In this document: positions 17,107-24,362 of the stretch, piece by piece
Layout: every line of letters starts with the position of its first letter
How positions within the stretch are numbered: position 1 is the stretch's first letter
Source of the DNA: Rhizobium phaseoli
Lineage (GTDB): Bacteria; Pseudomonadota; Alphaproteobacteria; Rhizobiales; Rhizobiaceae
NCBI RefSeq assembly: GCF_010668805.1
Contig: NZ_WUFT01000033.1
Span: 1-37,072, forward strand
Reading direction: 5' to 3'
DNA length: 37,072 bases
Program-made: the position numbers and the translations under genes
Notes under the pieces: model-generated
What the model was told of the DNA's origin: nothing
Database searches by the model: none
What the model saw: the letters and a program-made list of their open reading frames with translations, nothing else

Positions 17107-17138
17107 GCCGCACGACGACGGCAGCGTCGTCGTGCGGC
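17107..17138. repeat. Perfect 14-bp inverted repeat between the two DUF1236 genes
   Basis: GCCGCACGACGACG (17107-17120) pairs perfectly with CGTCGTCGTGCGGC (17125-17138) around a GCAG loop. A run of A, not T, follows on the plus strand, so it is not a classical intrinsic terminator. It lies 22 bases before ATG 17160 and could limit readthrough, protect the 3' end of the upstream message, or act as an attenuator. Confidence 0.7.
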
Positions 17139-17159
17139 CGAAAAAGCAAAGAGATTGTT

Positions 17160-17996
17160 ATGAAGAGCAAGACACTCGTCGTCCTGATGACGGCATTTTC
17201 GATCGGCGTTTCGCCGGTTGGCATCATTTCCGCCTCGGCGCAGGATGCGCCGATTCTTCCCAAGAAGGGGGCGGCCCAAAGCGGCCAATCCAGCAGTGGT
17301 GCGACCCAGCAGCCGGATGCGAGCGGCGCCTCCTCCTCAGGCGGCGCGGACGCATTGACCGGCAAGGGCACGCAGCAGCCTTCGGGCTCTGACGCTAGCT
17401 CGTCGGGTGCAACCTCGGGAACCACCACCGACGGATCCTCCGGTAAAGCGGCAACTGAGCCCGGCACCAAGTCACAGTCCGGAAGCTCCGATAGCCCGAA
17501 GACACCGAAGTCCGGACAGTCCTCGACAGAAGGTCAGAAGCCGGCCGGCGGCCAAGACACTGGGACATCGACCGGCAGCTCGAACAGCTCTGGCGAAACT
17601 CAAAAATCCGGCAATGCCGCCAAGTCTTCCAGCGGTTCGACTGAAACCCCGTCGAACAGCAAGGCGAACGTCGACAACAACACAACGGTCGACAGCAACA
17701 CAAAGAACGCCGCCAAGACCGAGGCGAACACGACCAACGTCAATATCTCGGTCGAGCAGCAGACGGAAATCCGCACTGTTGTGAAGGATGTTCATGTCGA
17801 GCCGGTTCGTGAGACCGATTTCACGGTCTCCGTCGGCACGACCATCCCGAAGAAGATCAGGCTCGAGCCGCTGCCGCCGCGCATCATCGAGATCGTGCCG
17901 CAGTACAAGGCCTACCGTTTCTTCCTCCTCGCCGATGGCCGGGTCGTCATCGTCGACCCGTCTGCATTCACCATCGTCTACATCATCTCGGCTTAA
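17160..17996 (+). CDS. Exported Ser/Thr/Gly-rich protein with C-terminal DUF1236
   Basis: A 278-residue exported protein. The signal peptide covers about residues 1-28 (ending SASAQ). Residues about 35-185 are a long disordered stretch rich in Ser, Thr, Gly, Gln, Lys and Pro, like a cell-wall-spanning linker. The C-terminal 80 residues form a DUF1236 module: NISVEQQTEIRTVVKD, FTVSVGTTIPKKIRLEPLPPRIIEIVPQYKAYRFFLLADGRVVIVDP read in separate strands. It may be a longer paralogue of the preceding gene. A hairpin upstream (17107-17138) could modulate its expression. The ribosome binding site is weak (AAAGAGATT). No function is known for the family; attachment or peptidoglycan association are guesses. 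Confidence 0.83.
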   Translation: MKSKTLVVLMTAFSIGVSPVGIISASAQDAPILPKKGAAQSGQSSSGATQQPDASGASSSGGADALTGKGTQQPSGSDASSSGATSGTTTDGSSGKAATEPGTKSQSGSSDSPKTPKSGQSSTEGQKPAGGQDTGTSTGSSNSSGETQKSGNAAKSSSGSTETPSNSKANVDNNTTVDSNTKNAAKTEANTTNVNISVEQQTEIRTVVKDVHVEPVRETDFTVSVGTTIPKKIRLEPLPPRIIEIVPQYKAYRFFLLADGRVVIVDPSAFTIVYIISA

Positions 17997-18045
17997 CGGC
18001 CGGTGCCCGGCGGCGAACGGCGCCGTCGGGACCGAGGAGAGGAAC

Positions 18046-18213
18046 ATGATCTATTCCGAAGAGAAGTCCGCAGGTCTGGCCCTGCCGCTGATAGCGATCC
18101 TTCTGGCGATCGCCGGCATCCTCGCTATGCTTGTCGTCACCGCCGGACGACATGGCAGCACTGCCGGCCGCGTCTGGGTTCCGCAGGCGCAACAGCAGGG
18201 GGCGGCACGATGA
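18046..18213 (+). CDS. 55-residue single-pass membrane protein
   Basis: A small gene with GAGGAGAGG just before ATG 18046. The protein has a short polar start (MIYSEEKSAG), one long hydrophobic helix (about residues 11-32, LALPLIAILLAIAGILAMLVV) and a basic tail with several Gln. Its TGA overlaps the ATG of the BA14K gene (ATGA), which means translational coupling and supports both starts. No family is recognised. It could anchor or assist the secreted BA14K protein. Confidence 0.68.
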   Translation: MIYSEEKSAGLALPLIAILLAIAGILAMLVVTAGRHGSTAGRVWVPQAQQQGAAR

Positions 18214-18767
18214 ACGCACTGGCATCTGTCGCTTTTGGGATCGTCAGCTCGGTCGGAGCCTGTATAGCCGCCGCATCCGTTGCCTCCCACGTCGCCGCGG
18301 ATTCCGAACCGCATGCCTTCCAGGATCTGGCGGAGCCTGATCTCTGGACGACGCAACCGGTAAAAGTGGATCCTCTGCAACAGCCTTATGAGCGCATTGC
18401 GCCGCTCTATTCGAGCTATGTCACGGAGATGCCGGCCGTCATGACGGCAACGGCGAAGCCGGAACCCGCACAGCTGCCAAAATTTTCGGCCGAGCACCTC
18501 GCCTGGTGCGCGCAACGTTACCGTTCCTTCGATCCTGCGGCCAACACCTATCGATCCTATCGCGGTGAGATCCGCGCCTGTTCTTCGCCAAACCAGCCTG
18601 ATATCGCCGGGGCCGATGACGGTGAGGGCCTCAAAGTGAATGCGAAGGCGGCGGCTTGGTGCGCCTCTCGCTACAGGTCGTATCGACCGGAAGACAATAC
18701 ATATCAGCCATGGGACGGCCCGCGGCGCACCTGCGACGTGCCGGTCCTCGTGGCGACGAGAAATTGA
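18210..18767 (+). CDS. BA14K family protein with two BA14K domains
   Basis: A 185-residue exported protein. A hydrophobic N-terminal segment (about residues 5-27) serves as signal or anchor. Two BA14K modules are visible: HLAWCAQRYRSFDPAANTY (about 93-127, with AC near the end) and AAAWCASRYRSYRPEDNTY (about 143-178, ending in RTC). Each carries the family's Trp-Cys, Arg-Tyr and a distal Cys, probably forming a disulphide per module. BA14K was first described as a Brucella 14-kDa immunoreactive, lectin-like protein. A tandem arrangement is less usual. Start ATG 18210 overlaps the preceding stop by 4 bp. Confidence 0.85.
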   Translation: MNALASVAFGIVSSVGACIAAASVASHVAADSEPHAFQDLAEPDLWTTQPVKVDPLQQPYERIAPLYSSYVTEMPAVMTATAKPEPAQLPKFSAEHLAWCAQRYRSFDPAANTYRSYRGEIRACSSPNQPDIAGADDGEGLKVNAKAAAWCASRYRSYRPEDNTYQPWDGPRRTCDVPVLVATRN

Positions 18768-18791
18768 TCATCGCGGTGTCGAGCCGCTGTG

Positions 18792-18803
18792 GGACCAAAG
18801 TCC
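18792..18803 (+). promoter_or_regulatory. Single GGACCAAAGTCC palindromic site
   Basis: The best match to the consensus in the window, 57 bp upstream of ATG 18860. A second copy 22 bp downstream is weak at most (ACGCTACGGTTG near 18813), and there is no clear GGAAC; a CAAAC at 18810-18814 followed by TT after 19 bases is a poor promoter match. Confidence 0.5.
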
Positions 18804-18859
18804 GTATTGCAAACGCTACGGTTGTGATATCGGTTGTGTTGACGGTCGGGGAGCAGGGG

Positions 18860-19174
18860 ATGGCGACGACGCTGATAACGGAAATCCAGAGGGCGCAGAT
18901 CAGGCTACGGTCCTTGAGCAGGGCGGATCGAGGAGCCCTTATCATCCGAATTCTGCGCGAGCTGAAGACACATCGGCAAGAGGTTCTCCGCAACGTGCCG
19001 GCCGACCACTGCGTCTGGATCGACAGGCTGATCGCTTCCGTTTCCTCCACGATATCGGAAATCATCGGCATGCCGGACAGCGAATTCAATCGTGTCTTGA
19101 ACGAGTTCGAAAAGCTTATGGCGACGCTGCATGATATTTCGCATGCGGACGATCGATTGAGGATAATTCACTGA
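18860..19174 (+). CDS. Helical hypothetical protein, 104 residues
   Basis: A cytoplasmic, mostly helical protein with no membrane segment or signal. The sequence starts MATTLITEIQRAQIRLRSLSRADRGALIIRIL in pieces of amphipathic helix and contains HRQEVLRNVPADHCVWID and FNRVLNEFEKLMATLHDIS. No family is recognised. ATG 18860 is favoured over upstream in-frame starts (open to 18656), because GGGGAGCAGGGG precedes it and because the longer frame would span the palindromic site at 18792-18803. It follows the BA14K gene by 92 bp and probably has its own promoter. It may belong to the palindrome-controlled set. Confidence 0.65.
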   Translation: MATTLITEIQRAQIRLRSLSRADRGALIIRILRELKTHRQEVLRNVPADHCVWIDRLIASVSSTISEIIGMPDSEFNRVLNEFEKLMATLHDISHADDRLRIIH

Positions 19175-19252
19175 GGGGGGAGTTGCCCGCGGCTTGTCGA
19201 TAGCAAATCGTCGCTCTTGCTGATTGAAAATTGGGGGGTGGTGTCGCCCCTG

Positions 19253-19279
19253 GGAAACCGATCCCTTCGCGCAAGCGTT
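19253..19279 (+). promoter_or_regulatory. Possible EcfG-type promoter giving a leaderless HARP-like mRNA
   Basis: GGAAAC (19253-19258), 17 bases, CGTT (19276-19279). The -10 and spacing fit the EcfG consensus; the -35 has one mismatch (GAAAC for GGAAC). The TT lies 8 bases before ATG 19288, so transcription would begin at or near the start codon, which also lacks a Shine-Dalgarno sequence. Confidence 0.35.
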
Positions 19280-19287
19280 CTCCTTCC

Positions 19288-20172
19288 ATGACCGAAACGA
19301 AATCCCCGGCTGATCGTGACGAGGCGCCGTCTGCCGATGACGACCCAAAGCCAGGCGCTGACGTTTCCTTTCCTTACGACAGGATGACCGTCGAGCAGTT
19401 TCGACGACGCTTCCCCCGTGCCCGCTGGAGCGACGCCCGCAAGGCCTGGTTCGTTCCCGGCCGGACGGCCTCCCGCCGCATCGGACGATGGCTTGCCGAG
19501 CTGGAGGCCGAAGCCGACGCCCATGCGGATGCGAAGGGGCGGGACGCCTTCGCCTTCGATCCGATCGACAGTTCATATCTTCAACTCGGCAAGGCTGGCT
19601 TTCGAATCCGCACGCCCTATTCGAAAACCGCAGTCGACGAGTTGCGCGAAGTGCCTTTCTCCCGGTGGGACGGCGATCTCAAGATATGGCACGTTCCTTT
19701 CCGATCCTATGAGGAACTCAGGCGCAGATGGCCCGATATCGAAGCGGCGGCCCGCAGAAACGAGCCGGAAGAGAGACGACGTCGAGCCGAGGAGCGCAAG
19801 GGGACCGCGCTGGATCTCCGCAGCAGGCTCCGCTCCGCAGAACGTAAGCGCCGTCGTTACCCGCTTCCTGCCGACGACCTGCCGCCGTTCGGAAGACCCG
19901 TCGCTATCTCCTATGGAATCGTCGTCTTTACCGAGATCACCGGCGAACTTGCCGACCCGGCCGTCGTGGCGGACTTCTATCCAGGCGGGACCGATGATCG
20001 GGTCTGGGGATATTGGCGGGTGCCCACCCTTGGAGAACTCGTCCGCATCTGGCCCGGGAAAACGCCTCCGGCTGAAGACGCCACGTGGTGGCTCCCGACG
20101 ATCGAGGAACTCAGGCCCGCCCGTCGCGCGGCAAGATCGCGTGAAGCCAAGAGCCGTGCGAAGACGCTGTGA
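19288..20172 (+). CDS. Tandem HARP-domain-like protein without helicase
   Basis: A 294-residue, strongly basic, Trp-rich protein. Two related segments resemble the HARP module of SMARCAL1: SFPYDRMTVEQFRRRF with KAWFVPG (about residues 28-60), and RIRTPYSKTAVDELREV with KIWHVPF (about 108-140). A charged linker (about 158-195) leads to a C-terminal part with two WxxP units, GYWRVPTLGEL and TWWLPTIEEL (about 235-275). In SMARCAL1 the HARP repeats recognise DNA junctions and direct an annealing helicase; no helicase is present here. The start is uncertain: ATG 19288 has no ribosome binding site, while TTG 19231 would add 19 residues. The HARP match is by eye and moderate. Confidence 0.6.
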   Translation: MTETKSPADRDEAPSADDDPKPGADVSFPYDRMTVEQFRRRFPRARWSDARKAWFVPGRTASRRIGRWLAELEAEADAHADAKGRDAFAFDPIDSSYLQLGKAGFRIRTPYSKTAVDELREVPFSRWDGDLKIWHVPFRSYEELRRRWPDIEAAARRNEPEERRRRAEERKGTALDLRSRLRSAERKRRRYPLPADDLPPFGRPVAISYGIVVFTEITGELADPAVVADFYPGGTDDRVWGYWRVPTLGELVRIWPGKTPPAEDATWWLPTIEELRPARRAARSREAKSRAKTL

Positions 20173-20196
20173 TCTGGGAAGGACTTGAAGCGACTA

Positions 20197-20208
20197 AGCC
20201 TAAAGTCC
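20197..20208 (+). promoter_or_regulatory. Palindromic site variant upstream of the L,D-transpeptidase gene
   Basis: AGCCTAAAGTCC matches the proximal form of the recurring site (compare AGACTGAGGTCC at 16561). A GGAAC element begins 17 bp after its end, the same gap as at 8298-8316 and one helical turn more than the 7 bp at the two best promoters. Confidence 0.4.
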
Positions 20209-20225
20209 GAGTGGCTTTGCTCAAT

Positions 20226-20250
20226 GGAACAAGTTTCGGCGATGGCCATT
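20226..20250 (+). promoter_or_regulatory. EcfG/RpoE2-type promoter of the L,D-transpeptidase gene
   Basis: GGAAC (20226-20230), 18 bases, TT (20249-20250). The TT ends 8 bases before ATG 20259, so the transcript would be leaderless or nearly so, as also predicted at 19279/19288. There is no good ribosome binding site ahead of that ATG. Confidence 0.45.
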
Positions 20251-20258
20251 TGTCGTTT

Positions 20259-21251
20259 ATGAAAACAGCCCTGCCGATATCGCTGCTCGCTCTGCTTATC
20301 TCCGTTGGCGATGCCGCCGCGGGGGAACTCAAGCCCGATGCAATCAACGCCGCTTCGATTGCTTCCATCAAAGCCGACAAGCGCTTATCCGAAGATCCGG
20401 ACCCGGCGATCGTCCGCCTTCAGGTCCTGCTCGACCGTGCCGGCGCGTCTCCCGGCGTCATCGACGGGCTCGCCGGCGAGAACGTCAACAAGGCGGTCGC
20501 CGGTTTCGAGGCCATGAACGGGCTTCCTGTCGATGGCAGGCCGGATGCAGAGGTTGTATCCCGCTTGGAAGGCGATGCCCCGATCGTCGAGAGCTATGTC
20601 GTCTCGGCGGAAGATGCCAAGGGTCTCGTCGACAAGATACCCGAGGACTATGGCGAGAAGGCCAAGATGCAGAGCTTGGGATATACCAGCGTTGCGGAAA
20701 AACTGTCCGAGCGGTTCCACATGGGCATCGATCTCGTCAATGCGCTCAATCCGGCTTCGCAGTTTGCTTCAGGTGATACGGTGTGGGTGGTGAACCCCGG
20801 TCCTCCAAGGGAAGGCAAGGTCAAGAGGATCGAGGCCGACAGGAAGACGGGGCAGGTGCTCGCCTATGCCGAGGACGGAGCGCTGCTCGCAGTCTATCCC
20901 GCGACGATCGGCAGCGAAGACAACCCGGCGCCGTCGGGTAAGCACAAGGTCAAGGGCGTCGCGAGGATGCCGGTCTACCGCTATGACCCGAAGCGCAACT
21001 TCAAGCAGGGAAAGAACGACAAGGTCCTCACCATTCCGAAAGGGCCGAACGGCCCAGTCGGCACCGTCTGGATCGACCTGACCGAGCCGACCTATGGAAT
21101 CCATGGCACACCGGAGCCAAAGCTGATCGACAAAGTTGGCTCGCATGGCTGCGTACGGTTGACGAACTGGGACGTCGAAGAGCTGGCCGGCATGGTCAAG
21201 CCGGGTGTGCTGGTGGACTTCGTCAACCGGAGTTCAGCCGCTCCGAAGTGA
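20259..21251 (+). CDS. L,D-transpeptidase (YkuD) with peptidoglycan-binding-like region
   Basis: A 330-residue exported enzyme. A signal peptide covers residues 1-22 (TALPISLLALLISVGDAAAG). A peptidoglycan-binding_1-like stretch follows (about 48-85, VRLQVLLDRAG to GLPVDGRPDAEVVSRL), then a LysM-like segment (about 135-175), then the YkuD domain (about 190-325). The catalytic motif GIHGT with SHGCVRLTN (about 295-303) holds the nucleophilic Cys. It forms 3-3 cross-links in peptidoglycan or attaches proteins to it. ATG 20259 is chosen because the signal peptide begins there; an open frame to 20169 has no such feature. The upstream palindrome and GGAAC promoter suggest stress-induced cell-wall remodelling. 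Confidence 0.88.
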   Translation: MKTALPISLLALLISVGDAAAGELKPDAINAASIASIKADKRLSEDPDPAIVRLQVLLDRAGASPGVIDGLAGENVNKAVAGFEAMNGLPVDGRPDAEVVSRLEGDAPIVESYVVSAEDAKGLVDKIPEDYGEKAKMQSLGYTSVAEKLSERFHMGIDLVNALNPASQFASGDTVWVVNPGPPREGKVKRIEADRKTGQVLAYAEDGALLAVYPATIGSEDNPAPSGKHKVKGVARMPVYRYDPKRNFKQGKNDKVLTIPKGPNGPVGTVWIDLTEPTYGIHGTPEPKLIDKVGSHGCVRLTNWDVEELAGMVKPGVLVDFVNRSSAAPK

Positions 21252-21346
21252 GTGGGAAAAGGTGGTAATCCAATCTCTTCTGGCTGTCCGACATCCGCAT
21301 CGAGTACTTCGAGCACCATTGCACGGTTAGCTGGTCAGCCCATCGA

Positions 21347-21997
21347 TCAGTGCAAAGCTCCAAGACCGATATCAAGTTTCGCTACCATGTTGACCAAGTG
21401 CGCGAGAGTCCGCGCGTTCATCTTCCTCATAACCTGACCGCGGTGGGCCTTCACAGTGATCTCACTAATCTGCAATTCAAAAGCCACTTGCTTGTTCAAT
21501 AACCCCTCAGCGACGAACTTCATGACCTGCCGCTCTCGCAGCGTAAGCGTGCGGTAGCAACCTTCGATGCGGTCTACTTCCGAGACAGCGTGGATAGCCG
21601 AACGAATTTCATCAGCGACGGCAATCGGGCCGGATGACTTCGGCACGAAAAAAACACCAAATTTGGTTCCATTCACCGCCATCGCCGGAGCTCCATGCCC
21701 GGTGAGAACGATGACAGGGCAGCGAACGGCATAACAGCAAATGAGCTGGGTCAGATTAGATGCGGTCAGGTCAGCCAAGCTTGCGTCAAGAACGATGCAG
21801 CCAGGGCTGTCAGTTCGAGGGGACATTAGGAAATCCGATGCGGAGGCTCGCGGCTCCGGCTGCCACCCATGCGAGAAAATTTCCGCGTGCAAGATTGCGC
21901 CGAAAGAATTGTCATCACTCACCACAATGACGATATCGTCGGACGCATGCCGTGTAACGTTGCGCGATAAGTTTTGCAGGGTTTCGCCACTGTACAT
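21347..21997 (-). CDS. FixJ/NarL-type response regulator
   Basis: A 216-residue regulator with a receiver (acidic pair D28-D29, phosphoacceptor D71 in IVLDASL, Lys 120 in FVPKSS) and a LuxR-type helix-turn-helix (LTLRERQVMKFVAEGLLNKQVAFEL, then EITVKAHRGQVMRKM). ATG 21997 with GGAGAG just upstream is preferred to TTG 22009. No histidine kinase lies beside it, so it is an orphan; in rhizobia such FixJ-like orphans often follow light, oxygen or stress kinases elsewhere. A weak palindrome-like site (AGACCTAAGCGT on the minus strand, 22059-22070) lies upstream. Function unknown. Confidence 0.85.
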   Translation of the reverse strand: MYSGETLQNLSRNVTRHASDDIVIVVSDDNSFGAILHAEIFSHGWQPEPRASASDFLMSPRTDSPGCIVLDASLADLTASNLTQLICCYAVRCPVIVLTGHGAPAMAVNGTKFGVFFVPKSSGPIAVADEIRSAIHAVSEVDRIEGCYRTLTLRERQVMKFVAEGLLNKQVAFELQISEITVKAHRGQVMRKMNARTLAHLVNMVAKLDIGLGALH

Positions 21998-22219
21998 GCC
22001 ACTCTCCAATGTTGCTGGAATGAGAAGTTCTGCGACGCAGGGCTCTAGGAAAGGAATTACGCTTAGGTCTGACAGTCGTCGTCGAGGTCTGTTGCTGGTC
22101 TTCTTTTACTGAACGGCGTTGCGGAAGGCGACTACGTGGTTTCAGAGATTCTGAAAAATCCTGAAATACGCCGCAGCCCAACAAGCGCCGGTGCGCTTGG
22201 GATTGCCGGTATTCTTGTA

Positions 22220-22921
22220 TTGATAGCCCTAAATCTGGAATTCGACGAATGGGATCGGATCGCCGCGGGGCAGATTGACTTGGGCTTGTTCGAGTTCAGC
22301 GGTTGGGAACTCGAAATCGTCTCCAAGAACGACCTCATGAAGCGTGTCTGGCCACGCGTCGTCGAGAATAACACAATTCAAGTTCATATATCTGCTATTC
22401 GAAAGGCGCCTGGCAGGGCGCCACCAGCTGAAAACCATCTCGGGCCGAGGCTATCGTATTCTCGGAAACTGGACCTGCCATAAAAACATTCGCAGGTCCC
22501 GACCGCCGTGGCCCCCAAACGCCCTACAATCGGCTGAAGGTTCATTCTGCGCAAATATCCCTGCTTCAGCGTCGGAGCCGGCGCCAGACTGCGACTACGC
22601 AAGTGCGAACTCTCATATCGGCATACAGAGTTGTCACGTTGAGGGGGCCAGGCGGGATTGGAAAGACCGTGCTTGCGTCGCAGATCGCCCGCGATCTGCT
22701 GCCGACACTCGATGGCGACGCTTTTTTGTGGAGCTGGTATCTCCATGGGCGTCAGGAAGACGTTGCTCGTCATCGACAATTGCGAGCACGTCATCGACGC
22801 GGAAGCCGCGATGGTCGAGGCAATTTTGCGCAGCTGTCCGAATGTCTCGGTACTCTCAACGAGCAGCGAACTCCTCCGGATCGAAGGAGAATTCGCCTAC
22901 CACGTTCCCCCTATTCGCTAG
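22220..22921 (+). pseudogene. Decayed winged-helix/P-loop ATPase regulator (COG3903-like)
   Basis: Remnants of a large transcriptional regulator lie in all three frames. The winged-helix piece reads LEIVSKNDLMKRVWP ... NTIQVHISAIRKA (about 22300-22408), then shifts frame to LKTISGRGYRILGNW (about 22430-22475). A Walker A motif GPGGIGKTVLASQ appears in another frame (about 22640-22680), FFVELVS in a second, and the Walker B region LLVIDNCEHVIDAEAAM to LLRIEGEFAYHVPP (about 22755-22917) in a third. The rest of the ATPase and its TPR C-terminus, several hundred residues, is missing where the RidA gene begins. At least three frameshifts and internal deletions make function implausible. Confidence 0.8.
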
Positions 22922-23388
22922 GGTTCGATCTCGAGGATGAGTTCGATTTCGACAGGCATCCCCAGCGGTATACTGGAGACGCCAAGGACGATGCGGGGTG
23001 GAATCCTGTCGGCGCCGAAGACGTCGAGCAGCAGTTCAGACGCCCCGTCGGCGACCTTCGGGTGGTCGCGGAATTCACCAGTCGACGCGATATAGACGCC
23101 AAGCCTGGCGACGGCGCGGACCGCGTTCAGCGAACCGAGGTGTGTCCTAGCCGCGGCAAGCCCGCTCAGGCAGGCTCCGCGTGCGGCGTCGTAGCCTTCG
23201 GCGACCGATAGCTCTTCACCCACTCGCCCGTGGTACATCGGCTCGTGACCGACGACGGGCAGCATTCCACTTAGAAACAGCAGATTGCCGCACTGGACGG
23301 ACTCGACATACGCCCCGAATGGTGTAGGCGGCGGAGGGAGGGTGATAGCGCGCTCCAGCAGGCGAGCCTCTGCGTCGCGGCCTACCAT
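22918..23388 (-). CDS. RidA/YjgF/YER057c family protein
   Basis: A 156-residue RidA-family protein. Family features include GAYVESVQCGNLLFLSGMLP (about residues 25-45), LGSLNAVRAVARLGVYIASTGEF, and the C-terminal PPRIVLGVSSIPLGMPVEIELILE. RidA deaminates reactive 2-aminoacrylate and other imines; subgroups in gene clusters can have other roles in amine breakdown. The final region has RIVLGV where the archetype has Arg-Xaa-Cys/Val, so the imine-binding Arg appears kept. ATG 23388 overlaps the SDR stop by 7 bp (AAATGGTAG), so both are cotranscribed and coupled. The partners suggest handling of reactive carbonyls or imines. Confidence 0.85.
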   Translation of the reverse strand: MVGRDAEARLLERAITLPPPPTPFGAYVESVQCGNLLFLSGMLPVVGHEPMYHGRVGEELSVAEGYDAARGACLSGLAAARTHLGSLNAVRAVARLGVYIASTGEFRDHPKVADGASELLLDVFGADRIPPRIVLGVSSIPLGMPVEIELILEIEP

Positions 23389-24107
23389 TTTCCCAGATGT
23401 GCGCCGTTGTCGACGTGCAGCACCTCCCCGGTGATGTTGGTCGCCTCGGTGAGATAGACCACGCCGTTTACGATCTCCTGGATCGCCGTGATTGTCCCCA
23501 TCGGTGAAAGCGACCGCAGAAATTCCGTCGGATTTTTCTCATGGAGGGGGGTGTCGACAACGCCGGGCGACACTGCATTCACGCGGATATTGTCCTTGGC
23601 GAACTCCAGTGCCAGGCTCTTGGTGATGGCATTGAGGCCACCCTTGGTGATCATCGGCAAGGATGCGGTCACGCCCGCAATAGGGTGGTCTGTCAGCGAC
23701 GACGTGATGGTAACGACGCTTCCACCCGACGTCTGCGCGAGCATCTGCTTGATGGCGCTCTGCGTGAAGTGGATGAACCCTTCGACATTGGTCGCGGACA
23801 GGCGCTGAAAGTCCTCAATAGTGTATTCGAGGAAGGGCTTCGTCACGAAGATTCCTGCGTTGTTGACCAGCACGTCGATCGATCCGAACCTTTCGACCGC
23901 TCGCTGCGCCACATGCTTCGCAGTCTCGGGATCTCCGACATCACCATCTATCAACTCCAGCCGCGCCGCGCGGTCGAACGTTGTCGTTTCGCTGACGCGC
24001 CTCGATGTCCCGACGACGTTGTATCCCTTGTCGAGAAAGGTTTTCACCAAGCCGGCGCCAATCCCTTGGGATGCGCCGGTAATCACGACTGTTTTTTGCA
24101 GGCTCAT
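23382..24107 (-). CDS. SDR family oxidoreductase lacking the catalytic tyrosine
   Basis: A 241-residue short-chain dehydrogenase/reductase. The nucleotide-binding motif TGASQGIGAGL (about residues 9-19), DV before GD (about 55), and NNAG (about 84-87) are all present, and the Ser of the active site lies in VVTITSSLTD (about 130-139). The expected Tyr-x-x-x-Lys is replaced by PMITK (Pro where Tyr should be, Lys kept) near residue 156, so the usual catalysis is unlikely or altered. ATG 24107 follows AAGGAGA. It is divergent from the DJ-1-like gene across a region with two inverted repeats, and coupled to RidA. Confidence 0.83.
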   Translation of the reverse strand: MSLQKTVVITGASQGIGAGLVKTFLDKGYNVVGTSRRVSETTTFDRAARLELIDGDVGDPETAKHVAQRAVERFGSIDVLVNNAGIFVTKPFLEYTIEDFQRLSATNVEGFIHFTQSAIKQMLAQTSGGSVVTITSSLTDHPIAGVTASLPMITKGGLNAITKSLALEFAKDNIRVNAVSPGVVDTPLHEKNPTEFLRSLSPMGTITAIQEIVNGVVYLTEATNITGEVLHVDNGAHLGKW

Positions 24108-24276
24108 ATCCGTCTCCTTGCTGGTCCGCGACGGTGCCTCGCCTGCCGCCATCGGGCGGGGGCGTTGATCGCCGAACTGTGGTGCTTTGCCGGCCAAGAG
24201 CCGAAAACGGTCTGGGCGCCTCCGCCTTCCGTTCGGTAGAACCATCGCGCCAAACCCCGTCGAGAGCTATTGTACG

Positions 24277-24362
24277 AAGGTGTCCCCTATACCTTCGGTG
24301 GGCTCGCCGGATGGAATACGGGCGGCGCAATGAGCAACCAACACCAAGGTATCGCCGATACC
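24277..24362. promoter_or_regulatory. Two GGTAT-type inverted repeats between the SDR and DJ-1-like genes
   Basis: AAGGTGT-CCCCT-ATACCTT (24277-24295) has 7-bp arms with one mismatch; GGTATC-GCC-GATACC (24348-24362) is perfect with 6-bp arms. Both share the GGTAT half-site and lie in a 343-bp divergent region that otherwise holds no credible gene. They look like operators of one repressor or activator controlling both sides; no regulator gene is adjacent. Confidence 0.5.

Noticed and set aside
22059..22070. AGACCTAAGCGT (minus strand) upstream of the FixJ-like gene as a member of the palindrome set
   Set aside because: Only one arm matches and no GGAAC promoter at a useful distance; kept only as a remark.
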